This document shows positions 1 to 8,252 of a stretch of 38,044 nucleotides of DNA, one piece after another (positions within the stretch are counted from its first letter, which is position 1; each line of letters opens with the position of its first letter). The notes beneath the pieces were generated by a model. That model made no database searches and was not told where the DNA came from. It was given only the letters and a program-made list of their open reading frames with translations. Source of the DNA: Bacteroidales bacterium (lineage in GTDB: Bacteria; Bacteroidota; Bacteroidia; Bacteroidales; UBA932); the NCBI GenBank assembly GCA_016295455.1, contig JAEDLE010000015.1, positions 1 to 38,044 on the forward strand. The letters run 5' to 3'. The position numbers and the translations under genes were made by a program.

Positions 1-185
1 ACGTCTTCTATTGCCATCCTTCGTTCCAGGTGGAAGGACCTATTCACACACCTGGAACGCCCTCCCTGAATGGACGTCTTCTATTGCCATCCTTCGTTCC
101 AGGTGGAAGGACCTATTCACACACCTGGCACACCCTCCCTGAATAGAAGTCTTCTGTTGCCACCCTTCGTTCCAGGTGGAAGGTC
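1..185. repeat. 73-bp tandem repeat, about 2.5 copies, with internal hairpin
   Basis: Two full units (1-73 and 74-146) and a partial third (147-185) follow each other without spacer. Units 1 and 2 are nearly identical; the third has diverged at several bases. Each unit carries an inverted repeat: in unit 1 the arms CGTTCCAGGTG (22-32) and CACCTGGAACG (49-59) match over 11 bp around a 16-nt loop. In unit 2 the right arm has decayed. The unit is not a multiple of three and each forward reading stops within the unit, so a protein repeat is unlikely. It resembles REP/BIME-type intergenic elements. The array may extend beyond the left edge. Confidence 0.9.
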
Positions 186-533
186 AAATAGCTGGGTAGT
201 CAATCGTTGAAAACGGAAGAAGATGCTAAGTCCATACGAACGACTTCCAACGGCCTCAGATTGCTTACCAAAGGCAGGTGACAGCGTTTGGACTGATCTC
301 CATAGACGGTTCTCTTGAATTCAGACTTCCCTGTTGATTCAGGCTTAACCTGTTTTTTATGTCTCCAGGTCTATGGTACCTGTAACCCCATGATTGGGCG
401 GCAGCAGATAAACCCCAGCCTCCCGCGGCTGCGAAGGGGTGTCTTGAGCCGAGCGGGAGGCGGGATTAAGCGCGCTGCGCGTGTCCGACAGTTTCCGGAT
501 TATCCGGCAATCTGAAGGAACATTATGCGGTGA
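186..533. other. Gene-free intergenic stretch with several hairpins
   Basis: No convincing gene on either strand. Hairpins seen: CAGGT/ACCTG at 366-370 and 378-382; a 12-bp interrupted stem, CCTCCCGC plus GGCT (419-430) pairing with AGCC plus GCGGGAGG (447-460) across a 2-nt bulge and 16-nt loop; and the near-palindrome CCGGATTATCCGG at 495-507. A weak 4-bp stem followed by six T sits at 340-358. The stretch lies downstream of the minus-strand GH9 gene, so some of these could be its 3' end. I did not recognise tmRNA, RNase P RNA, SRP RNA or a known riboswitch. Confidence 0.6.
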
Positions 534-3065
534 TCACTTCGTCAGGTCCTTGAAGATGGAACCGAAGATCACATACGAAGTGTTGCCCGCGATGGTACCT
601 TCATTCTGACCCCAGAAGAACGGCCAGTCGTCATAATTCTCGAAATGGTCAGGATGACGGAAGAGCAGACCCGGAGCCACATTGCCCGGGATGGCAGAGA
701 AGTCCGCACGGTTGTTGCCGTAGAAGACATTCTTAGGACGGGTTGCACCCACTGCCGCCACCAGAGAATAATTATGGTACATATGGCAGCCGAAAAGATA
801 GTTCGCAGCCTTGTAGATATGCCTCTTCTCAATGATCTGAGGGAAATACTTGTAGGCATAGCATACAGTCGTGCCGAAAGAAACGACCTCGCCGCTGCCG
901 GCCCAGTTGCCCAGACCGATAGGCACACCGTAAGGATTGTTCTCCTCCAGACCCTCGATATACTTCTCATACTCACGTACATAAGGCTCAAGCTTCTTGC
1001 GGTATGCATCATCCATATACGGGATCGCGTCAAGAGCCGTGATGAGCGAACGGGTAAGACCCCTGTCAAGAGAAGGCCAGATCTGCTCGAGGAACTTGTC
1101 CTTGTATGAAGTTTCACCCGTGGACACGAAGAGCTGCAGGTTCGAGCCGGCATTGCCTCCGGCCATCATCCTGTTGTTCCTGCCGCCCGCCGGAGCCTTG
1201 GCCATCAGTTCGGTAGCCTCCTCCATCAGCCTCTTGGACTCCTTCAGGGCCCTCTCGGCAAGGTCATCGTTGTAACCGCGGAGCGTACGGCTGGCCGCTG
1301 CAAGCATATTCGCCGCATTCATGTCCAGATTCGCATTGCGGGAAGTGAAGGCCCACATGTCGTCAGGAGTGCCGCTGGACAGGCCGTCGGCGGAAACCTC
1401 GTATGGCTTGAGGGACGGGTCATAATGGAGACCGTCGGTTATGGAAGCCGCATCTCCGAGATGATGGTAGTTGTCCAGCACGGAGTTGGAGAGAGTCTGG
1501 GACATATGTCCGATGTTCTCTGCCTGGGCGACTATGTTCAGCGTGCCGTGCTCTATGAACTGGAGTATGTCAGGAATGCCGTCCGGACGGTGCAGGTCCA
1601 CATAGCGGGCATCCTCGTCCACGAAAGTCTGGTCCCTGAGAGGCTTGAAGAGATCCCAGGTCCTCACGAAATTCTGAACCACGCTGATGTTCGAACCGGT
1701 CTCGATGTCGAAGTCACCAGCGTCGAAATAACCGCCCACATTCAGGCCCGGAATCAGCTCCAGAGCCTTGTACTTGGTATCGGTCTCGGGACCCTGCCAG
1801 TGCAGGTCGAAATGGTCGGTCGAAGGCGGAGCCTGGAGATAACCCTCCTTGAACGGCTCACCGTGCCATACCCTGTAAGCCTCATTCACGAACATATGGT
1901 TCATATGGATAGGAATCCACACGTCGGTGGTGGCGTCGGTTATCTTGTCATAGACGCTGGCATCGATGATGAAATCCTCTGTCCTTTCGTCGCCATATTG
2001 GATGTAGTATATGCCCGGAGTGGTCACGGATGAGAAGTCGAACTGGACATAGTTGTACTTGTAGTACTTGCCCCAGCTGCGGATGCTGCCGCTGAAAGCC
2101 TCGCTCACGTTGCCGTCCGTTCCTATTCTCATCAGGGAAGCCTTCTTGAGAGGGGTGTCGTTCCTGTCAAGCTCTATGACCGCAATCTTCGGCTGCTCAG
2201 GAGTGTATCCCACCTGTGAGAAACCGATGTTCGGCTTCCTAATCCATCCCGGAACCGAGTGAGGTTCGAGATACCAGCTCAGTACCTTGCCGGTCTTGCC
2301 GGCAGGCAGGAGGCTGCGCACCACGAACCATCCGTTCTGCGCGATTATGCGGCCGTCAAAGAGCATCAGCTCCTCATCGGAAGTGATCTTTACCATTCTT
2401 TCCGGAGCATCCGGCGCCATCACCAGTTCGTGTCCGGTCTCGAGCGGCAGCGGGCTGATGAAACGCCCCGTACCCCTGTCGTCGGAAGTGCGGTAGCCCT
2501 TGTACTGCATCACCTTCTCCGAATCAGGAAGAGTGCAGGTCGCGGAAGCCGCATATTTCGGGAAACGGTTGAAGCGTCCGTCCATGGTATATGCCTTGCT
2601 CCAGTACTGGGAAGGCAGGAACTCCAGGTTGAAGCCGGCCTTGCCCTCGAGGAATGCAGGTACAGGCTTGTCCAGATAGACCGCGATTTCCACACCCTTG
2701 CCCTTCGCGCTCACAACTATGCGGGAGTCGAAGTCATAGCTGTCATAGCGCAGGCCCACCTCTATGGTACCGGCAGTCCTGTCCACCTTCCTGAGCGGAG
2801 TCTCGGGAACCAGGTCCCACTGTTCCGGTGTGCTGGAAAGGCGTACAGCTCCGCCCTGCGCCGTCCTGACGCCGTGGTGGATGAGCTCTATGCCCGAGTT
2901 CTTTTCGTCATTGAAGCCGCCCGTAAACAGGTTGCTGTAGACAAGCAGGTTCACTCCCCGGGTTTCATAATACTCCAGGTCGTTGATCTTGAGATCCTGT
3001 GCCGCCGCTGAAGCGCAGAAAGCCAGTCCCAGTGCAAGCGCAGGCAGAAATGATTTGAATGTCAT
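534..3065 (-). CDS. Secreted glycoside hydrolase family 9 (cellulase-type) with Ig-like N-terminal domain
   Basis: 843 aa. A signal peptide (residues 1-22, ending ASAAAQ) sends it across the inner membrane. Residues about 25-270 form a beta-rich region I cannot assign; about 280-365 match the Ig-like domain that precedes many GH9 catalytic domains (starts near GFSQVGYTP). The GH9 (alpha/alpha)6 domain fills the rest. Its signature GGYFDAGDFD near residue 445 carries the family's catalytic aspartates, and the NEGT motif near residue 820 carries the likely proton-donor glutamate. GH9 enzymes cleave beta-1,4-glucans by inversion; some act on xyloglucan or other beta-glucans, so the exact substrate is open. 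A weak promoter -7 (GATATTTG on the minus strand, 3118-3125) lies upstream. It runs in the same direction as ilvA with 83 bp between them. Confidence 0.9.
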   Translation of the reverse strand: MTFKSFLPALALGLAFCASAAAQDLKINDLEYYETRGVNLLVYSNLFTGGFNDEKNSGIELIHHGVRTAQGGAVRLSSTPEQWDLVPETPLRKVDRTAGTIEVGLRYDSYDFDSRIVVSAKGKGVEIAVYLDKPVPAFLEGKAGFNLEFLPSQYWSKAYTMDGRFNRFPKYAASATCTLPDSEKVMQYKGYRTSDDRGTGRFISPLPLETGHELVMAPDAPERMVKITSDEELMLFDGRIIAQNGWFVVRSLLPAGKTGKVLSWYLEPHSVPGWIRKPNIGFSQVGYTPEQPKIAVIELDRNDTPLKKASLMRIGTDGNVSEAFSGSIRSWGKYYKYNYVQFDFSSVTTPGIYYIQYGDERTEDFIIDASVYDKITDATTDVWIPIHMNHMFVNEAYRVWHGEPFKEGYLQAPPSTDHFDLHWQGPETDTKYKALELIPGLNVGGYFDAGDFDIETGSNISVVQNFVRTWDLFKPLRDQTFVDEDARYVDLHRPDGIPDILQFIEHGTLNIVAQAENIGHMSQTLSNSVLDNYHHLGDAASITDGLHYDPSLKPYEVSADGLSSGTPDDMWAFTSRNANLDMNAANMLAAASRTLRGYNDDLAERALKESKRLMEEATELMAKAPAGGRNNRMMAGGNAGSNLQLFVSTGETSYKDKFLEQIWPSLDRGLTRSLITALDAIPYMDDAYRKKLEPYVREYEKYIEGLEENNPYGVPIGLGNWAGSGEVVSFGTTVCYAYKYFPQIIEKRHIYKAANYLFGCHMYHNYSLVAAVGATRPKNVFYGNNRADFSAIPGNVAPGLLFRHPDHFENYDDWPFFWGQNEGTIAGNTSYVIFGSIFKDLTK

Positions 3066-3148
3066 ATCGGTTTTGGATTAAATGTCATGAGGTTCGGGAT
3101 CGTGAGTAACCGCAAGACAAATATCGGCATATGGCATTCATTGCAGTT

Positions 3149-4348
3149 TCAGAAATCCGTCAATTTATAACCCATTCTGACGAGTTCCTGTTGTATTTGT
3201 TCACAATGCTGTCGGTTTCGTGTCTCCATCGATACAGTGAGCACGCATGAAGTGACATCCTCCGTGGATGCCGTACGTTCGTGGTTTACCGCCGTAATGT
3301 TTGCCCCCAGTTCAGCTATGGCCTTGGATATGGTGTAGAGCTCGCCGGGCTTGTCAGGCATCTCGATCACCAGTCTGCACTTCCTTCCGCTCATCTCCAG
3401 ACCGCGGCTGACTATCCTGTTCAGGAAGTTCACGTCGATGTTCCCTCCGCTGACGATACAGACCGTCTTCTTGCCTCCGCAGTCAATTTTTCCGAAGAGT
3501 ACTGCTGCGACCGCCACGGCACCCGCACCCTCGGCGATGATCTTCCTGGACTCCATCAGATGCAGTATGGCAGTGCAGATCTCATCTTCACTGACGGTGA
3601 CTATGCCGTCGAGCATCGTGCTGCAAAGCTGGTAGGTGAGTTCGCCCGGCTCCTTCACGGCGATTCCGTCGGCTATCGTGTGGACCTTCGGGAGCGTCTC
3701 CAGTTCCCCGTCACGGACGCTGTTGAACATGCTCGGCGCGCCTTCAGCCTGCACTCCGAAGACCTTTACCCCCGGACTGAGCTGCTTGATCGCATATGCC
3801 ACCCCGCTTGCCAGTCCGCCTCCGCCTATGGGGACCACCACCTGGTCCACCTCCGGAAGCTCGTCCAGTATCTCAAGCCCTATCGTGCCCTGTCCCGCAA
3901 TCACCAGCGGGTTGTCGAAAGGATGCACGAAGGCCATACCGCGCTCCTCCTTCAGCTTGAGGGCATACCTGTACGCGTCGTCATATACCCCGGGTACGAG
4001 GCATATCTCCGCGCCGTAGCTTCTGGTCGCCTCGACCTTGGATATCGGCGCTCCAGCAGGCAGGCATATGGTTGCGGGTATGCCGTAGGTTCTGGCGGCG
4101 AGAGCGACGCCCTGGGCGTGGTTTCCGGCGGAGCAGGCGATGACTCCCTTCTTCCTTTCATCTTCGGAAAGCTGGGAAATCATATATCCGGCACCCCTGA
4201 CCTTGAACGAGCCGGTGACCTGGAGATTCTCAGGCTTGAGGTAGATATCCTCGCCGTTTATGGAGGTCTTGATGAGATTGGTCTGGCGTATCACGTTCTT
4301 CAGAACGTGGGAAGCCCTGTATATGTGGTCGAGTGACAATTTGTCCAT
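3149..4348 (-). CDS. ilvA: Threonine ammonia-lyase (threonine dehydratase) with C-terminal ACT domain
   Basis: 399 aa, cytoplasmic. Deaminates threonine to 2-oxobutanoate with pyridoxal phosphate, the first committed step toward isoleucine. The PLP lysine is K49 in GSFKVRGA; the phosphate-binding glycine loop GGGG is at 175-178. A single ACT domain occupies about 328-399 (EMPDKPGELYTISKAIAELG), as in the roughly 400-residue TdcB/IlvA form with one regulatory domain, unlike the 500-residue E. coli IlvA with its larger effector domain. Whether isoleucine inhibits this form cannot be read from the sequence. It has its own promoter at 4376-4408. Confidence 0.95.
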   Translation of the reverse strand: MDKLSLDHIYRASHVLKNVIRQTNLIKTSINGEDIYLKPENLQVTGSFKVRGAGYMISQLSEDERKKGVIACSAGNHAQGVALAARTYGIPATICLPAGAPISKVEATRSYGAEICLVPGVYDDAYRYALKLKEERGMAFVHPFDNPLVIAGQGTIGLEILDELPEVDQVVVPIGGGGLASGVAYAIKQLSPGVKVFGVQAEGAPSMFNSVRDGELETLPKVHTIADGIAVKEPGELTYQLCSTMLDGIVTVSEDEICTAILHLMESRKIIAEGAGAVAVAAVLFGKIDCGGKKTVCIVSGGNIDVNFLNRIVSRGLEMSGRKCRLVIEMPDKPGELYTISKAIAELGANITAVNHERTASTEDVTSCVLTVSMETRNRQHCEQIQQELVRMGYKLTDF

Positions 4349-4375
4349 CTGTCAAGCGTTTTATGAAAAAGTCGC

Positions 4376-4408
4376 CAAATTTATCGTTTTTTTCTGAATT
4401 GACGCCAA
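4376..4408 (-). promoter_or_regulatory. Promoter of ilvA
   Basis: Read on the minus strand: TAAATTTG (4383-4376) is a perfect TAnnTTTG -7 element, with TTG at 4408-4406 as -33. This predicts a start of transcription near 4369 and a leader of about 20 nt before the ATG at 4348. Confidence 0.65.
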
Positions 4409-4458
4409 CAAAAACGCCTTTCATATGCCGAAAGGCTTCGGATTAAGCGGAAAAATGC

Positions 4459-4466
4459 TTACTTTG
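4459..4466 (+). promoter_or_regulatory. Promoter -7 element of the LOG-like gene
   Basis: TTACTTTG matches TAnnTTTG at five of six fixed positions. It ends 7 nt before the ATG at 4474, so the transcript would start at or next to the start codon. Confidence 0.5.
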
Positions 4467-4473
4467 CGGCCCT

Positions 4474-5598
4474 ATGAAGCATATTCACGTCACAGACATC
4501 ACCGAACTGGAAGAGATGCTGATGCATACGGTCATCAGCAACTGCATATTCCGCAACCTGGATTTTTCTGCCGTGGGCGAACTTCCGCTTTCGAGAAGTT
4601 TCCACGACTGCATATTCGTAGGCTGCCATATGTCCGACAGGCTCAAGGAACACGTCGAGGAGAACAACATCATTCTCCCGCGCCTGAGAGTACCCTACCG
4701 CGTGCCTTCGCACCTCTATTCCAGCGCCGACCTCTACGACGCCTACCGCACGGGCGACCCTTCGAGCTACGCCCGCTGCTACGACAGTCGCGTATATGCC
4801 CACTACCTGAACAAGGGCAAGCAGGTCACTCCGGACACGGACCTCAAGGACTCCTTCGGTCGCGTTCTCCACGACTACGCCATCAGCAACCTGCTCCACG
4901 AGTTTCTCTCTGAATATGGCGAACTGTCCGTCATAGGCGTGATGGGCGGCCACGGCATGCTCAGGACCGATCCGGCATATTCCGCTGTGGTGCGCGTCAG
5001 CAAGATGCTGACCGAGGAGGGGTATCTGATGGTGTCCGGAGGCGGACCTGGGGCAATGGAGGCGACCCATCTGGGAGCCTGGATGGCCGGGAGGAGCGGT
5101 GAGGAGGTGGACAAGGCCCTGGAAATCCTTTCCGGCGCTCCGTCTTTCAAGGATGAACTCTGGCTGGACAGCGCGTTCAGGGTGATGGATCTGTTCCCGG
5201 TAGGGAAGTACCGCAGTCTGGGCATACCTACCTGGCTTTACGGCCACGAGCCTGCGACTCCTTTCGCCACCCATATCGCCAAATACTTCGACAACAGCAT
5301 ACGCGAGGACAGCATCCTCACCATAGCCAAGGGAGGCATCATATACACTCCGGGCAGTGCCGGAACCATACAGGAGATATTCCAGGATGCCACGCAGAAC
5401 CATTACGAGAGTTTCGGTTTCGCTTCGCCTATGGTGTTCATGGGCAAGGAGTTCTGGACTGGGAAACTGCCGGTCTACAACCTTCTGGAATCCCTGATGG
5501 AGAAAGGGCTGTACCGCAACCTCATCCTGCATATAGTCGACAATGCTGATGAGGCGGTGGAGGCGATCAAGTCCTTCAGCTGCGTCCGGGGCCATTGA
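4474..5598 (+). CDS. LOG-family (lysine-decarboxylase-like fold) nucleotide-binding protein
   Basis: 374 aa, no signal peptide, cytoplasmic. The central Rossmann-like domain (residues about 145-320) has SGGGPGAMEATHLGA, matching the GGGPGxMEA motif of LOG and PpnN nucleotide 5'-monophosphate nucleosidases. The second LOG motif, usually PGGxGTxxE, appears as PGSAGTIQE, so one glycine is replaced. LOG enzymes cleave nucleoside monophosphates to base and ribose 5-phosphate. The 140-residue N-terminal extension makes it closer in size to PpnN than to small LOG proteins. The substrate is unknown. Start: this ATG directly follows the -7 element; an ATG at 4425 in another frame is not coding. Confidence 0.75.
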   Translation: MKHIHVTDITELEEMLMHTVISNCIFRNLDFSAVGELPLSRSFHDCIFVGCHMSDRLKEHVEENNIILPRLRVPYRVPSHLYSSADLYDAYRTGDPSSYARCYDSRVYAHYLNKGKQVTPDTDLKDSFGRVLHDYAISNLLHEFLSEYGELSVIGVMGGHGMLRTDPAYSAVVRVSKMLTEEGYLMVSGGGPGAMEATHLGAWMAGRSGEEVDKALEILSGAPSFKDELWLDSAFRVMDLFPVGKYRSLGIPTWLYGHEPATPFATHIAKYFDNSIREDSILTIAKGGIIYTPGSAGTIQEIFQDATQNHYESFGFASPMVFMGKEFWTGKLPVYNLLESLMEKGLYRNLILHIVDNADEAVEAIKSFSCVRGH

Positions 5599-5673
5599 GA
5601 GGCGGGCCTTGCCGGGAAGGGAAAACGGGATAGCGGAAAAAATGCGGGCCTTGAGGAAATAATCTGAGGAACA

Positions 5674-5703
5674 TTATTTTATCCAAGTTTTTTCTTACTT
5701 TTG
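5674..5703 (+). promoter_or_regulatory. Promoter of the lysC-lysA operon
   Basis: TACTTTTG at 5696-5703 is a perfect TAnnTTTG -7 element; a T-rich -33 region (TTA at 5674) is poor. Predicted transcription start near 5710, giving a leader of about 43 nt to the ATG at 5753. Confidence 0.6.
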
Positions 5704-5752
5704 GCGAATGGAATAATTGATATATTCACAATTTAACGAACAGATACAAGAC

Positions 5753-7063
5753 ATGAAAGTAATGAAATTCGGTGGCACCTCAGTCGGGAGTGCCCAGAGA
5801 ATGAAGAATGTCGCGAAGATTGTGCTCGACGGGCAGCCCAACCTCGTCGTGCTCTCGGCAATGTCCGGAACGACAAACAGCCTGGTGGAAATCTCCGACT
5901 ATCTCAGCCGCAAGAACAGGGACGGGGCGAGGGAAGTCATAGGCAAGCTCTATGACAAGTATGTAAGGGAGGTTGAAGACCTCTATTCCGGCGAGGAATT
6001 CAAGACCGCCGGCATGGACCTCATCAGGGAGCATTTCGACTATATCCGCTCCTTCACCAACGACGTCTTCACCGCTTATGAGGAGAAGGTGGTGCTTTCC
6101 CAGGGAGAACTCATCTCCACGGGTATGTTCAACCTCTACCTAAAGGAGCAGGGCATTGATTCAGTGCTTCTTCCGGCACTGGATTTCATGAAGACAGACG
6201 AGAACGGCGAGCCTGACCAGGTGTTCATCAAGGAGAATATCGGCAGGATACTTGAAGCCAATCAGGGACATCAGATCTACATCACCCAGGGCTTCATCTG
6301 CCGCAACGCCTTCGGTGACGTGGACAATCTCCAGCGTGGCGGAAGCGACTACACCGCCTCCCTTGTCGGCGCGGCCATAGGAGCCGAGGAAATCCAGATC
6401 TGGACCGACATAGACGGAATGCACAACAATGACCCGCGCTTCGTGGAGGGTACATCTCCGGTATCCGACCTTTCTTTCGACGAGGCCGCCGAGCTGGCAT
6501 ATTTCGGAGCGAAGATACTCCATCCTACCTGCGTGCTTCCGGCCAAGAGCAACAACATCCCTGTGCGCCTGCTCAACACCATGGAGCCTGAGGCCCGCGG
6601 AACGATGATTTCCTCAGTTCAGTACAGGAACCGCATCGCAGCAGTCGCGGCAAAGGACAACATCACCGCCATACGCATACACTCCAGCCGTATGCTTCTG
6701 GCATATGGTTTCCTGCGCAAGGTCTTCGAGATTTTCGAGACCTACAAGACTTCCATCGACATGATTTCCACCTCGGAGGTGGGCGTGTCAGTCACGGTGG
6801 ACAACACTCGTCATCTCGACGCCATAGTCGATGACCTCAAGAAATACGGCATGGTGGAAGTTGACAGGGGCATGACCATCATCTCCATAGTCGGCGACCT
6901 CGAACCATATAGCCACGGATATGCCGGAAAGATATTCCAGGCCCTTTCTTCCGTGCCTGTCAGCATGATATCATACGGCGGCAGCAGCCACAACGTCTCC
7001 ATACTCGTCAGGGGCGAGGACAAGGTGACGGCTTTGCGCGCTCTCAGCGCGGGATTGTTCTGA
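5753..7063 (+). CDS. lysC: Aspartate kinase (monofunctional)
   Basis: 436 aa from the ATG at 5753, which gives the family N-terminus MKVMKFGGTS; a TTG at 5717 upstream is less likely and an ATG at 5762 is also possible. It phosphorylates aspartate, opening the pathway to diaminopimelate, lysine, threonine and methionine. KFGGTSVGS is the ATP/aspartate-site signature and GGSDYTA (around residue 193) is the second catalytic motif. Two ACT domains fill the C-terminus (about 300-436), the usual site of feedback inhibition by lysine or threonine. There is no homoserine dehydrogenase fusion, unlike ThrA, which is also common in Bacteroidota. lysA follows 14 nt later. Confidence 0.93.
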   Translation: MKVMKFGGTSVGSAQRMKNVAKIVLDGQPNLVVLSAMSGTTNSLVEISDYLSRKNRDGAREVIGKLYDKYVREVEDLYSGEEFKTAGMDLIREHFDYIRSFTNDVFTAYEEKVVLSQGELISTGMFNLYLKEQGIDSVLLPALDFMKTDENGEPDQVFIKENIGRILEANQGHQIYITQGFICRNAFGDVDNLQRGGSDYTASLVGAAIGAEEIQIWTDIDGMHNNDPRFVEGTSPVSDLSFDEAAELAYFGAKILHPTCVLPAKSNNIPVRLLNTMEPEARGTMISSVQYRNRIAAVAAKDNITAIRIHSSRMLLAYGFLRKVFEIFETYKTSIDMISTSEVGVSVTVDNTRHLDAIVDDLKKYGMVEVDRGMTIISIVGDLEPYSHGYAGKIFQALSSVPVSMISYGGSSHNVSILVRGEDKVTALRALSAGLF

Positions 7064-7077
7064 TTCGGCAGGTGAAT

Positions 7078-8223
7078 ATGGCAAACTTTCCCCTTGAAAG
7101 GTTCGCCTCAATAGAGACGCCTTTCTATTATTATGACATGGACCTGCTCAGGAGCACCCTCTCGGAGGCTGCTTCAGTCAGCGGAAGATACGGATACAAA
7201 GTTCATTACGCCGTTAAGGCGAACGCCAACAGTGAAATTCTTGACGAAGTCCGCAGGGCCGGGCTCGGAGTGGACTGCGTGAGCGGAAACGAGATAAAGG
7301 CTGCCCTCCGCAGCGGTTTTGACCCTTCGGGCATAGTCTTCGCCGGAGTAGGCAAGACCGACAGGGAGATAGTGACGGCGCTCAAGGCGGGAATCTCCTG
7401 CTTCAACGTGGAGTCCGCCGCCGAACTGGAGGTCATCGATGAGGTGGCTGGCATAATGGGCGTAAAGGCGGATGTCGCATTCAGGGTCAATCCGAACGTG
7501 AATGCCCACACCCACCACTACATCACCACCGGACTCGAGGAAAACAAGTTCGGAATAGGACTATGGGAGCTCGAGAGCATAATTGCCAAGGCGGAGCAGC
7601 TTCCGAACGTCAATCTGGAGGGCCTGCACTTCCACATCGGTTCCCAGATTCTTGAGATGGGACCGTTCAGGGAGCTCTGCAACAGGATAAACGGCATACA
7701 GAAGGATCTGGAAGCCCGCAAGATAGCCATACGCAGCATCAATGTGGGCGGCGGACTGGGCATAGACTACATACGCCCCGATGACAATCCGGTTCCTGAT
7801 TTCGAGAGTTATTTCGGTACCTTTGCGAAGTATCTCGAACTGCGTGAAGGTCAGGAACTTCACTTCGAACTCGGGCGCGCCCTCGTGGCACAGTGCGGAA
7901 CTTTGATCACCAAGGTGTCCTATGTCAAGGAAGGTCAGCACAAGAAGTTCGCGATAGTGGATGCTGGCATGAACGATCTCATCAGGCCTGCTCTTTACCA
8001 GGCTTACCACAAGATCGAGAACCTCAGCTCCGACGGTCCGGAAGACAGATATGACGTGGTGGGACCGGTCTGCGAATCCTCCGACTGCTTCGGCAAGGAG
8101 GTGCAGCTGCCTCAGACCTCCAGGGGCGACCTTTTGGCCATACGTTCTGCCGGCGCCTACGGCCAGATAATGGCGATGAGATACAATCTCAGGGACCTTG
8201 CACAGGCATATTATTCTTTATGA
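7078..8223 (+). CDS. lysA: Diaminopimelate decarboxylase
   Basis: 381 aa. PLP enzyme of the fold III alanine-racemase type; converts meso-diaminopimelate to lysine. PLP lysine K47 lies in HYAVKANAN, the substrate-side HFHIGSQI and the phosphate-binding GGGLGIDY follow, and the C-terminal barrel has the active-site CESSDCFG motif of the family. Start chosen at the ATG at 7078, preceded by AGGTGA; an in-frame GTG at 7072 is an alternative. It is 14 nt downstream of lysC, so the two are one operon: the first and last enzymes of lysine synthesis under one promoter. Confidence 0.94.
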   Translation: MANFPLERFASIETPFYYYDMDLLRSTLSEAASVSGRYGYKVHYAVKANANSEILDEVRRAGLGVDCVSGNEIKAALRSGFDPSGIVFAGVGKTDREIVTALKAGISCFNVESAAELEVIDEVAGIMGVKADVAFRVNPNVNAHTHHYITTGLEENKFGIGLWELESIIAKAEQLPNVNLEGLHFHIGSQILEMGPFRELCNRINGIQKDLEARKIAIRSINVGGGLGIDYIRPDDNPVPDFESYFGTFAKYLELREGQELHFELGRALVAQCGTLITKVSYVKEGQHKKFAIVDAGMNDLIRPALYQAYHKIENLSSDGPEDRYDVVGPVCESSDCFGKEVQLPQTSRGDLLAIRSAGAYGQIMAMRYNLRDLAQAYYSL

Positions 8224-8252
8224 TACTATAAACATTCAACAAATCCTTCATT

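Noticed and set aside
1..185. CRISPR array
   Set aside because: The units are adjacent without unique spacers and there are no cas genes.
315..515. 66-residue plus-strand reading frame in the left intergenic region
   Set aside because: It runs through the large 419-460 hairpin, has no promoter or ribosome site and an unnatural composition rich in Arg, Gly and Pro in its second half.
3281..4336. Long open frame (351 residues) antisense to ilvA
   Set aside because: The minus-strand frame is a complete threonine ammonia-lyase; the antisense frame has no family motif and reflects codon bias of the real gene.
4459..5595. Long open frame (378 residues) antisense to the LOG-like gene
   Set aside because: It mirrors almost exactly the real gene, which has recognisable nucleotide-binding motifs; the antisense product is rich in His, Arg and Val with no pattern.
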